Source: Buddleja alternifolia (Eukaryota; Streptophyta; Magnoliopsida; Lamiales; Scrophulariaceae). Taken from it: 64,000 nt of DNA. Each line of letters opens with the position of its first letter. Position 1 is the first letter of the stretch. This document shows, piece after piece, positions 48,063-59,199 of the stretch. The stretch spans positions 11,330,568 to 11,394,567 of the forward strand of contig CM033400.1 of NCBI GenBank assembly GCA_019426215.1. Direction: 5' to 3'. The position numbers were made by a program, and so were the translations under genes. Below the pieces are notes generated by a model. It was not told where the DNA came from. It saw nothing but the letters and a program-made list of their open reading frames with translations, and did no database searches.

Positions 48063-50021
48063 TTGGATTCGAAAGATATAATTTTTCCTGACAATCAAAA
48101 AACAGATATAGATGAGAATCCATTCCCAGTTCTAAATTTCGAAATTAATATGTGGATATTAACCAGTTCGAAAACTCTTAATGTGCAGGTACGAAAAGAG
48201 GCCAAGTTGGCAAACCAATTGTTCAACAGGCTGATTGATGAAGGTGTACTAACGTTCCCGAAGGTGAAAGACGAAGGTCTGGAAGGCATGTGCAGATGGC
48301 ATATGAATACTCTGCATACTACTGACCAGTGTCAGATTTTCAGGCGATTTGTAGCGAAACAGTATGAGAGGGGTACGATATGCTTGTCTGGAATCGACAA
48401 GAGAATCCTGGATTTTGATCAGGATGGAAAGCCAAAGAACAAAGAGGTGGTCAGCGAGATCAATTCAATTGTTCAAGGGCAAGGGGAAAAATCGTATAAG
48501 GAGGTGCTCGAAACCCCTGCTCGAGAAATTGTTTACCAGACACCTGCTAGGGTGGTGACGAATTTAACCCAAATGCAGAAGGTTTTGTGTGGACAGTGCG
48601 CAGATACCTTACATTACGAACTAGTGAGGCTGCAAGTTATTCCAAATGACCCAGATTGGATTCCCGCGTATCAAAGGGAATGGAATAAAAGACAAAGGTA
48701 TGAGACAAACAACCAAGGGTTTGGAACTATGCCTTATGATAGGCACTTTCGAGGAAGAGGAGGCAGAGGATTTGGGAAATCCGCCTCATCAGGGAGAAAA
48801 TCACCTTTAGAACGTCTTGGAGGATATCACAGGAATGTCGAAAGAAAGAGAGATGACCACCCGAGGGTCATCGCTCAGCAAGTAGCTTATTCTCGAACAG
48901 CGGTAGCCTTGGAAATGCAACAACAGGCGATGATTGCAAATCTCAGGGTGGAAGAAGAGGCTTTGTCAAAAGAAATCTTGAAGTCGAAGATAGTCAAGAA
49001 TCACAGTGAAGAAGATTTTGAGAAAGATGTCGATCGTTTGAGTGACCAGTTAAAAGAAGCAGCTTTGAAAGGAAAAGGTGTTACAACTGAAGAAGATGAA
49101 GAGCTGGGAGATTTCGAGTCAGGCGACGACTTGGATATTCTACTGGGAGATACACTATGCGAGGAATCAGCAAACGAAGCTGATTTAAAAGCAAAAGAAG
49201 CTACTTTAGAAAGGGTACTGAAACTTGAGGAAGATAAAAACATAGATATGGTGACTGTGCTGCCAGCCGAATTCGCAGCCAAAGAAGGAACGGATGAGGA
49301 AGGAAATAGCCTTGAATTCACATCTGACGAAGAAAAAGGTAACGTTTCTTGTTTTAAAATTTATAGTGACAAGTCACTCGAAGATAATGAGCAAAAAATC
49401 GAAAATTTGTCAAAATTACTATTTTCGAAAGAAGAAATAGATAATAATCACATGAAACCTTTGTTCATAAAGGCAGAAATCGAAGGTATTCCCATTAGTA
49501 AAGTATTAGTCGATAACGGGGCCACTGTCAATATTTTGCCCGCAAAAACATTAACAAGGCTGGGCAAAAGCTCGAAAGATTTAGTAGTGGCTGATGTAGC
49601 GGTCTACGGCTTCTCAGGCCAAGCTACTAAAGTCTTGGGAGTTTTGCCGTGCCGGATCAAAATAGGAACCCAGAGTTCCTACTCAGCATTTTTCGTAGTA
49701 GAAACGAATTCATCATCGTTTAATGCTTTGTTAGGAAGAGATTGGATACATCAGAATTATTGTGTCCCTTCTACCTTACATCAAGTATTAATTTGTTGGA
49801 ACGGACACCAATTTGAGGTGATCAAAGCGGAGAAAAACAATTATTTTATCGATACTCAAATTGTTAATGCCAGGTATGAAGCTGGGAAGCTCGAAGGAAG
49901 TGATTGGCGATTCAATGAAGAAGCCATAGAAAAGCCAGTGAAAGAAGGAGAGGGAATCCATGAAGAGTCTACATCCGAGATGGGCTCTAAGTTAGCCGAA
50001 ATCAAATTAGAGTTAGTTTAG
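48063..50021 (+). CDS. gypsy gag C-terminus and aspartic protease ORF (652 codons)
   Basis: The frame is open from about 48063 and has no good ATG at its start, so it is probably the continuation of the broken gag. Near residue 76 it has 'MCRWHMNTLHTTDQCQIF', a Cys-His block usual in Tat gag proteins. A Gly/Arg-rich stretch follows near 225-250, then a long acidic coiled region (about 285-420). The protease has 'VLVDNGATVNILP' around residue 484; DNGA replaces the common DTGA, as is usual in this lineage. 'FNALLGRDWIH' follows. It would mature the polyprotein. It ends in TAG at 50019-50021, 15 bp before the first ATG of pol. Confidence 0.85.
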   Translation: MDSKDIIFPDNQKTDIDENPFPVLNFEINMWILTSSKTLNVQVRKEAKLANQLFNRLIDEGVLTFPKVKDEGLEGMCRWHMNTLHTTDQCQIFRRFVAKQYERGTICLSGIDKRILDFDQDGKPKNKEVVSEINSIVQGQGEKSYKEVLETPAREIVYQTPARVVTNLTQMQKVLCGQCADTLHYELVRLQVIPNDPDWIPAYQREWNKRQRYETNNQGFGTMPYDRHFRGRGGRGFGKSASSGRKSPLERLGGYHRNVERKRDDHPRVIAQQVAYSRTAVALEMQQQAMIANLRVEEEALSKEILKSKIVKNHSEEDFEKDVDRLSDQLKEAALKGKGVTTEEDEELGDFESGDDLDILLGDTLCEESANEADLKAKEATLERVLKLEEDKNIDMVTVLPAEFAAKEGTDEEGNSLEFTSDEEKGNVSCFKIYSDKSLEDNEQKIENLSKLLFSKEEIDNNHMKPLFIKAEIEGIPISKVLVDNGATVNILPAKTLTRLGKSSKDLVVADVAVYGFSGQATKVLGVLPCRIKIGTQSSYSAFFVVETNSSSFNALLGRDWIHQNYCVPSTLHQVLICWNGHQFEVIKAEKNNYFIDTQIVNARYEAGKLEGSDWRFNEEAIEKPVKEGEGIHEESTSEMGSKLAEIKLELV

Positions 50022-50026
50022 ATATT

Positions 50027-53000
50027 GTGAAAAATATGAAGAATGTCGATGTAATGAAAGATGATGTTGTTTCTAATGTTTTTCGAAGGTTAAGTGTTCA
50101 ACGAATGGAATCGAAGTTGTGTGCTTACGATTGTGATCATGTTAGTTATGATAAGTTTAATTCTGAATATTGTCGCAATGAAATACGTGGATCAAATTCT
50201 CGAAAAGAGTTCTCTCGAGATCTAGTGTATGCGACGGGTCCCAAAACGAATAATTCTTCCAATGAAATATATATGGCAGGTGCTATTCATAATGAAGGTT
50301 CTCGAGATAATAAACATAGAATAAATAATCATAATGGAAAGGATATAGTTAACTTTCAAGTCGGAAATATCGAACATGGTATTATAGAACCAGACGAAGA
50401 GATTAGGAAAAATGGTCAGGACCAGTTGGAAGAAGTTAATCTAGGGACAATCGACAACCCTCGAGTAACTTGCATAAGTTCGAAGATGACTCAAATGGAG
50501 AAAAATGACCTAATCGATATTTTGCAACAATTCAACGACTGCTTTGCTTGGGCACATCATGAAATGCCCGGAATTAATACTGATATAGTTCGACATGAAC
50601 TACCTATTAAACCAGGCTTCAAACCTGTGATACAAACACCCAGGCGTTTGTCCCCAGATCTAATGGGAGCAATTAAGGAAGAAATAGAAAAGTTGCTCGA
50701 AGCTAAATTCATTAGGCCAACTCGATACGTCGAATGGTTAGCTAACATCGTACCAGTGATAAAAAAGAATGGTAAGGTACGAATATGCATCGATTTTAGA
50801 GATTTGAATAAAGCTACTCCAAAAGATGAATATCCGATGCCAATGGCTGACGTATTGATAGATGCAGCTGCTAGACATAGAGTAATGTCCTTTATGGATG
50901 GCTATTCCGGGTATTATCAGTTGAAAATAGCTGAAGCGGATCGGCATAAAACGGCTTTCAGGTGTCCAGGATCCATAGGGAATTTCGAATGGAGGGTTAT
51001 GCCGTTTGGTTTAAAAAATGCCGGAGCCACTTACCAGAGGACTATGAATTATATTTTCCATGATGTAATCGGGAAGTATTTGGAGATATACATCGATGAT
51101 ATAGTGGTTAAAGCTCAAAATTACGAAGAGCATAAACAGTTTTTGATCGAGTCATTTAAACGAATGAGACTCTTTAATTTAAAAATGAATCCTTTGAAGT
51201 GTGCTTTCGGAGTAGAAGCTGGGAATTTTCTGGGATTTTTGATACATCATCGAGGCATTGAAGTAGATCGAAATAAAGCTAAAGCGATTATCGAAGCTAA
51301 GCCTCCAAGAAACAAAAAGGAACTTCAGAGTTTTTTAGGGCAAGTAAATTTTGTACGAAGGTTTATAGCCAACTTAGCCGGAAAGACAGAAGCTTTTTCC
51401 CCTCTATTACGATTAAAAGATGAAAATGAATTTGTATGGGGAGATGAACAAAATAAAGCATTCGACGCTATCAAAAGATACTTAATTCAGCCTCCCGTGC
51501 TGATTCCTCCTCGAAAAGGAAAAAATTTAAGATTATATATATCAGCAGCGGAAATGTCAATAGGATGCCTTTTAGTGCAGGAAAATGACAGAGGCTATGA
51601 ACAAGCAGTATTCTATTTGAGTAGATTCTTGAATGACGCAGAGAAAAGGTACACCACGATGGAGAAATGGTGCCTCAGCCTATATTTTGCCTCTACCAAA
51701 CTAAGACATTATTTTGCTGCATACTCAATCGAAGTGGTATCCCCTACCGATATCATCAAATTCATGATAAATCAACCTTTGGTTAAGGGTCGATTAAGTA
51801 AGTGGAGTCTTAGCTTACTCCAGTTTGATTTAATCTATGTACCGCAAAAAGCAGTAAAAGGTCAAGTTTTAGCTGATTTTTTAGCGGAACATCCATCTAT
51901 AGATAAGGAGACCAAGTTCGAAATTGATATCATAAGTACTGCTCCGTGGAGCCTCTATTTCGACGGGTCAAGCACTCGAGATAGTGCAGGGGCCGGGATA
52001 TATATAATATCTCCGTCTAAGATAATTACTAAAATGTGTGCGAAGATCGAAGGTGATTGTACTAACAACCGAGCAGAATACGAAGCTCTTATTTTAGGAT
52101 TAGAAGTGCTACGAGACATGAAAGCAAAGAATGTGAAAATAAAAGGAGATTCCCAGTTGATAATAAATCAAGTGAAGGGGATATTTAAATGCGTGAGTCC
52201 CGTAGCCATAGCTTCTTTTGCTCGAATAAACGAGTTGTTCAAAAGTTTCGAGACAGTCGAAATCTCGTATGTGCCACGGGAAGAGAATCAAATATCTAAT
52301 GATTTAGCCCAGTTAGCGTCGGGATATAAGGTCGATTCAAATATGTTTGAGTCAGTTATACAACTCAAACCAAGGGTGGTCCTACCCTTTGAGCAGAGGA
52401 TAGCTCGAGTACACAAAGTAGATATTCTTAAAGGGGAACAAGATTGGCGTTCTGAGATCATCGAATATCTCCAAGACACAGCTAGGGGAACATTTTCGAA
52501 TAAGCTAAAGTTGATGGCACATCATTATTTTTATGATGGGCAAGAATTATATAGGAAGGATCCTCAAGGGGTTTTGTTAAAATGTCTCGATTTAGAGGAT
52601 GCATTAGTTATAATGGCAGAAACCCACGAAGGGGTATGTGGAGCCCATCAGTCAGGACAAAAAATGAGATGGTTGATACAAAGATATGGTTTTTACTGGC
52701 CGACTATCTTGCGAGATTGTATAAATTATGCGAAGGGATGTAAGCAATGTCAGAAATATGGGAAAATTTTAAGGCAACCGACCGTAGGTTTAAATTCCAT
52801 AATAAAACCCTGGCCATTTCGAGGGTGGGCCATGGACATAATCGGAGAAATTAAACCAGCTTCATCAAAAATGCATAAATACATATTAGTAGCTACCGAT
52901 TACTTTACCAAGTGGATTGAGGCTAAACCTTTCGAAAGTATAAGTTCAAAACAAGTGGTCAAGTTCATTAAGGAGTATATTATTACCAGATTTGGTATTC

Positions 53001-53764
53001 CAGAAACCATAACTTTCGATCAGGCTAGAGTATTTAATAGTACAGAACTACTCGAATTTCTGGAACAATTCGGAATAAGATTAATCAATTCGACACCTTA
53101 TTATGCCCAGGCAAATGGCCAAGCTGAATCGTCAAATAAATTAATCAAAAATTGCGTCTCGAAAATGATAAGCCAGAATCCAAAAAATTGGCACGAATTG
53201 TTAATTGATGCAATTTGGGCGTTAAGGACGATCAAGAAGGACAGCCTAGGAATATCTCCTTTTCAATTAGTATATGGACATGAAGCAGTAATTCCTTTGG
53301 AGATCAATATAAAGTCTAGACGAATAATCGAACAAGCAAGACTTTCAGCCGAGGAATATACCGAAAACATGAATATCGAAAAATTAGACCATGAAATCTT
53401 GCAAATACAAGCATTGCAACAAATAGAATTTCAAAAGAGTAGAATTGAAAGAAGTTATAATAAGAAAGTAAACGCAAGATCTTTCGAAGTAGGAGATCTC
53501 ATTTGGAAAATGATTTTACCAGAAGGATCAAAGGACAATTTTTATGGGAAATGGTCAGCTAAGTGGGAAGGACCATTTCTAATATCAAATAAATTATCTG
53601 GGAATGCTTTTGAACTCCAATGGACGAATGGAGATAAATATGGAAAAGCATTAAACGCGAGATATTTAAAAAAGTATACACCAAGTATATGGAAAGAAAA
53701 TGAAACCATGATATTTAAAAGATTACCCGAAACGGGTAAGAATTTTTACAATAACAAAATATAA
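50027..53764 (+). CDS. gypsy pol: reverse transcriptase, two RNase H domains, integrase (intact)
   Basis: 1245 codons are open; the first ATG is 50036. The frame is already open from 49991 and overlaps the previous ORF by about 30 bases at -1. RT spans about residues 170-400 with the catalytic 'YIDDIVVKA' near 354-362. The first RNase H (about 495-600) has 'ISAAEMSIG' where an Asp is expected, so it is probably inactive. The second RNase H has Asp646 ('YFDGSST'), Glu684 ('NNRAEYEAL') and Asp708 ('GDSQLII'). The integrase has an HHCC region near 867-908 and Asp937, Asp998, Glu1034, a DD35E spacing. No stop or frameshift is visible, so the enzyme could be active if made. It acts in particles on element RNA and then on chromosomal target DNA. 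Confidence 0.95.
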   Translation: MKNMKNVDVMKDDVVSNVFRRLSVQRMESKLCAYDCDHVSYDKFNSEYCRNEIRGSNSRKEFSRDLVYATGPKTNNSSNEIYMAGAIHNEGSRDNKHRINNHNGKDIVNFQVGNIEHGIIEPDEEIRKNGQDQLEEVNLGTIDNPRVTCISSKMTQMEKNDLIDILQQFNDCFAWAHHEMPGINTDIVRHELPIKPGFKPVIQTPRRLSPDLMGAIKEEIEKLLEAKFIRPTRYVEWLANIVPVIKKNGKVRICIDFRDLNKATPKDEYPMPMADVLIDAAARHRVMSFMDGYSGYYQLKIAEADRHKTAFRCPGSIGNFEWRVMPFGLKNAGATYQRTMNYIFHDVIGKYLEIYIDDIVVKAQNYEEHKQFLIESFKRMRLFNLKMNPLKCAFGVEAGNFLGFLIHHRGIEVDRNKAKAIIEAKPPRNKKELQSFLGQVNFVRRFIANLAGKTEAFSPLLRLKDENEFVWGDEQNKAFDAIKRYLIQPPVLIPPRKGKNLRLYISAAEMSIGCLLVQENDRGYEQAVFYLSRFLNDAEKRYTTMEKWCLSLYFASTKLRHYFAAYSIEVVSPTDIIKFMINQPLVKGRLSKWSLSLLQFDLIYVPQKAVKGQVLADFLAEHPSIDKETKFEIDIISTAPWSLYFDGSSTRDSAGAGIYIISPSKIITKMCAKIEGDCTNNRAEYEALILGLEVLRDMKAKNVKIKGDSQLIINQVKGIFKCVSPVAIASFARINELFKSFETVEISYVPREENQISNDLAQLASGYKVDSNMFESVIQLKPRVVLPFEQRIARVHKVDILKGEQDWRSEIIEYLQDTARGTFSNKLKLMAHHYFYDGQELYRKDPQGVLLKCLDLEDALVIMAETHEGVCGAHQSGQKMRWLIQRYGFYWPTILRDCINYAKGCKQCQKYGKILRQPTVGLNSIIKPWPFRGWAMDIIGEIKPASSKMHKYILVATDYFTKWIEAKPFESISSKQVVKFIKEYIITRFGIPETITFDQARVFNSTELLEFLEQFGIRLINSTPYYAQANGQAESSNKLIKNCVSKMISQNPKNWHELLIDAIWALRTIKKDSLGISPFQLVYGHEAVIPLEINIKSRRIIEQARLSAEEYTENMNIEKLDHEILQIQALQQIEFQKSRIERSYNKKVNARSFEVGDLIWKMILPEGSKDNFYGKWSAKWEGPFLISNKLSGNAFELQWTNGDKYGKALNARYLKKYTPSIWKENETMIFKRLPETGKNFYNNKI

Positions 53765-53788
53765 AAAGTAGCATCATTCGAAAATGTA

Positions 53789-56700
53789 CTAAGATTGAAG
53801 AAAAAACAACGAATTTGACAAAACATCTAACGATGAATCGAAGGCATCCCTTTCGAGGACGGCGGGCTTGGCTATTTCTTCAAGTTCAAATGATAGAGCT
53901 GCAATCTGGTCGTTCAGAGTTGAGATATTCTCATTGACTTGGTTGGCAAATTGAACTAAGCGGTCCCGTTCGAGTTGAAGATCAGCGATACGGGCGTCGA
54001 GAGCAGCAACTCGAGCCATGTAACTGTCACGGGAACCTTCTAAGATGGTGACCTGGCCACGAAGTTGATCTAGGTGTTGGGTGTGACTCGAGGAAACGGC
54101 TTCGGTAAAAGGGTTTATGCCCTGATCCGCTAAAGAGTGAAGGCGAGCAAGGCTATTCTCGAAAACTTCACGAGCGGCTTGGAACAGAGGCAGCCAAGTA
54201 CTAGCCATTCTCGAAGCCGCTTCATCAAGAAGGAAACAAAGTTCCGACAATAAGTGAGGATCATTGAGATTATGCCTTATGTCCATAAGGGCTTCGTTTA
54301 GAGCAACTTGAGAAAATACGGTCGGTGCTACATTGTCGAAAGAAAGAAAATTACGAAGTTAGTATGTCAAACACCAGAATGAAATAGAACATTGTGCATT
54401 TCGACGAAATAAATCTATACCTTCAGTCGGGGTAACAAGGGCCATGGTAGAGCTTGAAGGTCCAGGGTCCATGACCGGACTAGGTGAGATAGCCAACGGA
54501 GAGATATTAGCAACCTCTTCTATTCGTACTGAAGAGGAACGAGGAGAATCTAGGGTAGGCCGAAATGGCGATCCGAGAGCAAGGTTCGTGCCAATTCTGT
54601 GAAAAATAGCAGAGTCCATGACAATGGTGGATATTCCCGTTGTAGTACCAATTGAGAATCGCACCGAAGAAGGTAAACTAGGCATGCCTGGAGGATCGAG
54701 GAACAAGGTTATTCAGGAAGATGAAAAATTATGTTGGTAAAAAATCTGCCTAAATATGAAGTACGGACATGATAAGTTGTCTTACCTGACGAAAGAAATC
54801 TCGAGACGTTGGGAGCAGTGCTCGTAGTAATCGCGGAACTGGGGCCTGTTCTCTCGAAAGTGTCACTTGATAAGTTTTCTAAGGAGAAACACAACATCAA
54901 GACAGGGTAGAGTAACAAAAGCCCATTCATGATTATACAGTACGAGAAAAGCATAAAGGGGTTAACCAATTCGAGGGAATATATGATACTTTCAAAAATA
55001 CCTGAAGAACGGCCTATCTCGAGGGGGTCTCGATGAGTCTCAGAATGAGGTAAAGCATCTTCGAGGATAGGCGAAGACGGTCGGAGGTCGAAATCGGGTG
55101 AACCCTCTTCAAGAATGGGTTCGAGGATATTTTTGACACCAGCCCCAATAATCGGCGTCTCCTTTTCGAGATCAGCAGCTCCACTCGAAGAGCCTACATG
55201 AGAGATGTGAATAAGCAAATATCGAATGAAGAATTAGTCTACAATTTACGAATGAAAGCTAAGGATATTTGAGTAATTACTTGATTCACTGGAAGTTTTT
55301 TGCATACGCAAGCGTTTCCTGGATCTGGGTTGAAGAGCGTATTGAGCTGCATCGTCGTCATCTTGCTCTTCTTCTTCTTCGTTAAGTGTTCGAGGGGGTA
55401 CTTCTCGAGAAATAGAAGATGTAGGCTCCCTGATGGTAAGAGCACTTCGTTTTCGGGTAACGCGCGTAGGGACGAAAAATGGCTCAGTCGGAACAGATGA
55501 TTCTCGAAGGGCTTGAGACAGTGCCGCCGCTTCTCGGACTTGGGGGTTGTCTCGCTCAAATCTCCACCCCAAAGTTAAATCATAAGGAACGATGTAATCA
55601 TCATCCTGTAAGAAAGAGTATCAGAATGAATCCTAACTATTGTAGTCGAAGATTATAATAATATATGAAAGTTACCTGATTTGATAAGAGATTTGAAAGA
55701 TGAGCCATGTCCACCGTGCCAGCGCACATTCTGGTGATATCTGTAATCTGCTTACGGATGATTGGTCTCGAATAACTGCGTGTTAAAACCTTGTTCCAAA
55801 AGTCTGCGAAACATCTCTCGACTCGGATGATTCTGCAAAAAATAGGAACAAAACATGGCGGAATCTGACTCGAGGCTTGGTTCCGAATAAGAGCTTCAGC
55901 TTTAGCCCTTTGATGATTTGCAATATGAAATTTCCTATTTGACCAAGGGCGATTCATAGTGCCCAAGAATGGTAAAGAAAAGCATTGGGTTACACCAAAT
56001 TGCCGCGTGCATAGCTGCAAAATAAAGATGGTTTAAACAAAACTCAGTTGTCGAACTGTTTGCTCAAAAATCAGAAATACTTGAAGGAAGCAAGCTCGAA
56101 GAACAGCTCATTCGAGATATGGTAAATTTGAAGTCGAACCTGTTCGAAATCAAGCAATGCTCGAACCAAGATACCCGATACCAAGCAGGCTCGAAATCAA
56201 GCAATGCTCGAAATCAAGCATGCTCGAAATAAGCATGTTTGAGATCAGGGGAGATTCGAGATCAAACATGTTCGAGAATAAGGATATTCAAGAAAGCTAT
56301 TTTCGAGATTAAGCGTGCCCGAAATAGGTATGTCCAGAGTTAGCATATTCGAAATTAAGCATGGAAAGAGATGCTCGAAGTTGAACATGTTCGACATCGA
56401 ATATAACAATGTTATAAAGTTTGTCATATTTATACTCAAAACATATTTAGCATACCTGAGGGTTGTAAACTTCAACTCCGGGGACATTATCTGCATATAG
56501 TAAATCCCGGGATGACAAAATAGACCTCCAGTAGGGATGATCGTCTATGGAGGAGTCTAGCGAATCAATCGTTAGCATCCAATTGGGTAGAGCAGTGTGC
56601 GACCAATGATTTCGGGCTTGGTCATGCCTTGTTTCAAAAAAGGGGCACCATGTGGAAACATAGAGCGGATTATAAATGGCGCACAAAACTTCGAGATATG

Positions 56701-57868
56701 ATACTTTCTCGAGAGGAACTAATAAGTTTATAGCGCCCTCCCCATAGCAAACCCATTCCGAAATTGGTTCGAGCCGGAAGTTGGAGGGTTTTTTCGACGA
56801 TTGTCATTTCTCAACCGATTTTTCGAACGATTGTATAGTCCTGATATTCAATAGCTCAGGGTAATACAGAAAAGACCAACATGTCAATAACCAAAGGGGG
56901 CCGGATAATTTGTGAGCATTCGAAGGGTCATTGCTCAAATTAAACATCATGCGGTAAAAGTGAGATAGCATTAGCGGAGCCAACTCGATGGGCCCCATGG
57001 TGACAACAATATTAGCAGACAAAGTAAAAAAGGTTTTATTCACCACGCAACCGGCATTCATAAACAACCGGGAGAAGACGAAATTTAAAAATAAAACCTC
57101 TTCGAAAGGCGTCGGTGGATCGTCACAATTGATAAAGAATTTGACTAAGGTAGTATAAGCAATATTTGCTCCCTTTGATTTACCATGATGTTTTAGCCAA
57201 TTTTCGGTAGATAGTAAGAGAGCTCGAGAATTAGGCAAAGGTTCACCCGTAGGAGGACTCATGCCCGTAGGGGAAAGACCAGTAATTAGAGCAACATCTT
57301 CCAACGTAATTGTTTGAAAACCACGAGGTAATACAAAACAATTATACGAAGTATGCCACGAATACGCAAGGGCATCTGTTGTTACCTGCTCGAAAGGGAT
57401 GATTGGGTAACAGGCTATTCGAATAAGCCCAAGAATTCGGTTACCGTCCCATTTGTTATGAAGATGATGCAATTTTTCGAACCAAGGATATGCATCGATG
57501 GCCCCGATCCATCCATTGATGGGTTTGGTCTTATTCGTCCACTCATATTTGTTCACCACCTTACATTGAAAAAGAGGGGCATCACCCTCCAAAGCGGGCC
57601 AAGTACCGAGTAAATCAGGAACACCATCCTCAGAGGCTTCGAATGCCTTGGATTGAAATCGAGGTCCGAGCCCAACATGGTTGATAGATTGACCCCGACG
57701 ATCTCGGACCCAAGGCTGTATGATATGGGTAGACTCTAGAGTCGAAATCTTCACATCACTGTAGTAAGCCTCGAAATTTTTGATGATGTGATAGAGATCT
57801 TGGGCATCTTCGCTACCCAAAAGAGTTGCTCGAGCCACCAGATGCGAAATAGCATGAGAGTTAGACAT
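53789..57868 (-). pseudogene. Antisense plant mobile domain (PMD) gene in the gypsy element, seven exons, one stop
   Basis: Exons on minus: 57868-56456, 56014-55676, 55605-55281, 55193-55002, 54878-54786, 54687-54421, 54327-53789. All junctions are GT-AG and phases agree (0, 0, then 1 throughout), giving 1055 codons. The N-terminal part is a PMD (aminotransferase-like) fold: 'LPRGFQTITLEDVALITGL' near residues 180-198, 'LTCWSFLYYPEL' near 335 and 'TRQFGVTQCF' at the start of exon 2. The middle is acidic and basic low-complexity sequence. The last exon is a long coiled coil ('DARIADLQLERDRLVQF'). TGA at 56806-56804 (codon 355) interrupts the PMD in the same frame, perhaps from CGA. PMD proteins of the MAIN/MAIL type are linked to TE silencing and genome stability; the role in the element is unknown. 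Confidence 0.85.
56080..56400. repeat. Short degenerate repeats in intron 1 of the antisense gene
   Basis: The words 'gctcgaaatcaagca' and 'ttcgagat...aagcatg' recur about every 18-25 bp through the intron between exons 1 and 2. The TCGA core also recurs across the whole element. Confidence 0.6.
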
Positions 57869-58004
57869 ACTCGAAAATGGTTCGAAAAGGTTGACGAAAA
57901 GAGATGGAAGAGGATTTCGAAGACGAAGGAATTTTCGAAATAGAGAAAGATAAAGAAGGAAGACGATGAATAGTTGGAGAAAGAAAATAAAGTGAAGGAT
58001 GATA

Positions 58005-58042
58005 GTGATGGCTAAGAACAGGAACAAGATATTTATAGGGCT
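58005..58042 (-). promoter_or_regulatory. TATA box and probable start region of the antisense PMD gene
   Basis: On minus, CCCTATAAATATC places TATAAATA at 58037-58030, about 160 bp before the ATG at 57868. Transcription would be expected to start near 58005-58000 and give a CT-rich leader of about 135 nt. This lies about 0.3 kb inside the 3' LTR and points away from it, so the gene need not use the LTR promoter. Confidence 0.6.
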
Positions 58043-58319
58043 CTAGGTGTTTGATCACGAAAAGACACTTCTATGCAGAACAAAAAGTGGGAAATTTCAA
58101 TCGTTTTTACCCGTTTAAAATACGAAGAGGCTCTTACAGAAAGATGATTTAAAAACGTCAACAAAAAGAAGGGAGGTTTTAAAACCCTGATCACGAAAAG
58201 TTGCTGGGAAAAGGAACGAACACATTCGTCATATCATTCACGAACCCTTTTGAAATGAAACAAAGATTAATAAGGAGACGTGTACATTAATATACATGAA
58301 CTCGAAACGTTCATATACA

Positions 58320-58332
58320 TTAGGGGGGCATT
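58320..58332 (+). other. Polypurine tract of the gypsy element
   Basis: attaggggggcat lies directly before the TGTTTACAC start of the 3' LTR. Confidence 0.8.
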
Positions 58333-59199
58333 TGTTTACACTAAAAAATAAAATAGGTTGAAAGACCTAAGAAAGGCCCAAAGTGAAAGACCTAAAACAG
58401 GCCCAACAATGATTAATGGGTCCAAAAGTTTAAAAGGGTAAGCCCATCGAAAAAACAATGAACCAGGTCTGATAAAATTAGAGTAAAAAACCCGACAATA
58501 ATATCCCGCCAAAACAAAAGGATTTTTAAAAGAGGAGTTGGAAGCAGTTCTCGACGGTTGAAGAGGGAAGCGGTTCTCGACGATTGAAGAAGCAAACCCA
58601 CGACACAGAAGTATAAAAGCAGGAAAGAAGAGAGAGAAGGGGACATCAAATCACAGAATAACTTATTTTTCTCTCTTATCATAGGAGTAGGCGTAAATAT
58701 AATTAGGAGTAGTTTGTAGTGTAGATTTGTTCAAGAATTGCTGGATCCAATCCCGGAGTTATACCAGTGTTTCTCTGTAACTAGCACGAATTGAAGACTT
58801 TTATGGAGGTATAGATTACATGTTTTCAGATTTCATTATTTGACAGTAATTTGTATCTTGACCTGAGTTTTCTATTCATTTTCATCGATTTAAGAAAAGA
58901 AGATTCTCACGTAGGTATAGAATTATTTTGTGTCAGATTTAAGTATCAGAGAAATAATTCTTACCTGTACTTGAATTGTTCTTTTATAGTATTATTGTGT
59001 TACTCGAAGAAGATACATATTTTGCGGTCCGAACAAATAATTTAAACAACACATCGAGTGTTAAATTCTGAACCACCGTCTAGCGTATCGAACTCGAGCG
59101 CGGGGGTTGAAAGATAATTCTAAGTGGAGAATTATCACGGGCTTGGAACGACTATTCGAAATCCTTCCCTAGTCTAGATTGTTTTTTTTTTACGAAACA
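58333..59199 (+). repeat. 3' LTR of the gypsy element
   Basis: TGTTTACACTAAAA...TACGAAACA, followed by the target duplicate caaat. It is nearly identical to the 5' LTR. Confidence 0.92.

Noticed and set aside
49001..49321. 106-codon Ser-rich frame on minus
   Set aside because: Antisense shadow of the acidic part of the gag-pro ORF.
57353..57613. 86-codon frame on plus
   Set aside because: Shadow of the PMD exon on the other strand.
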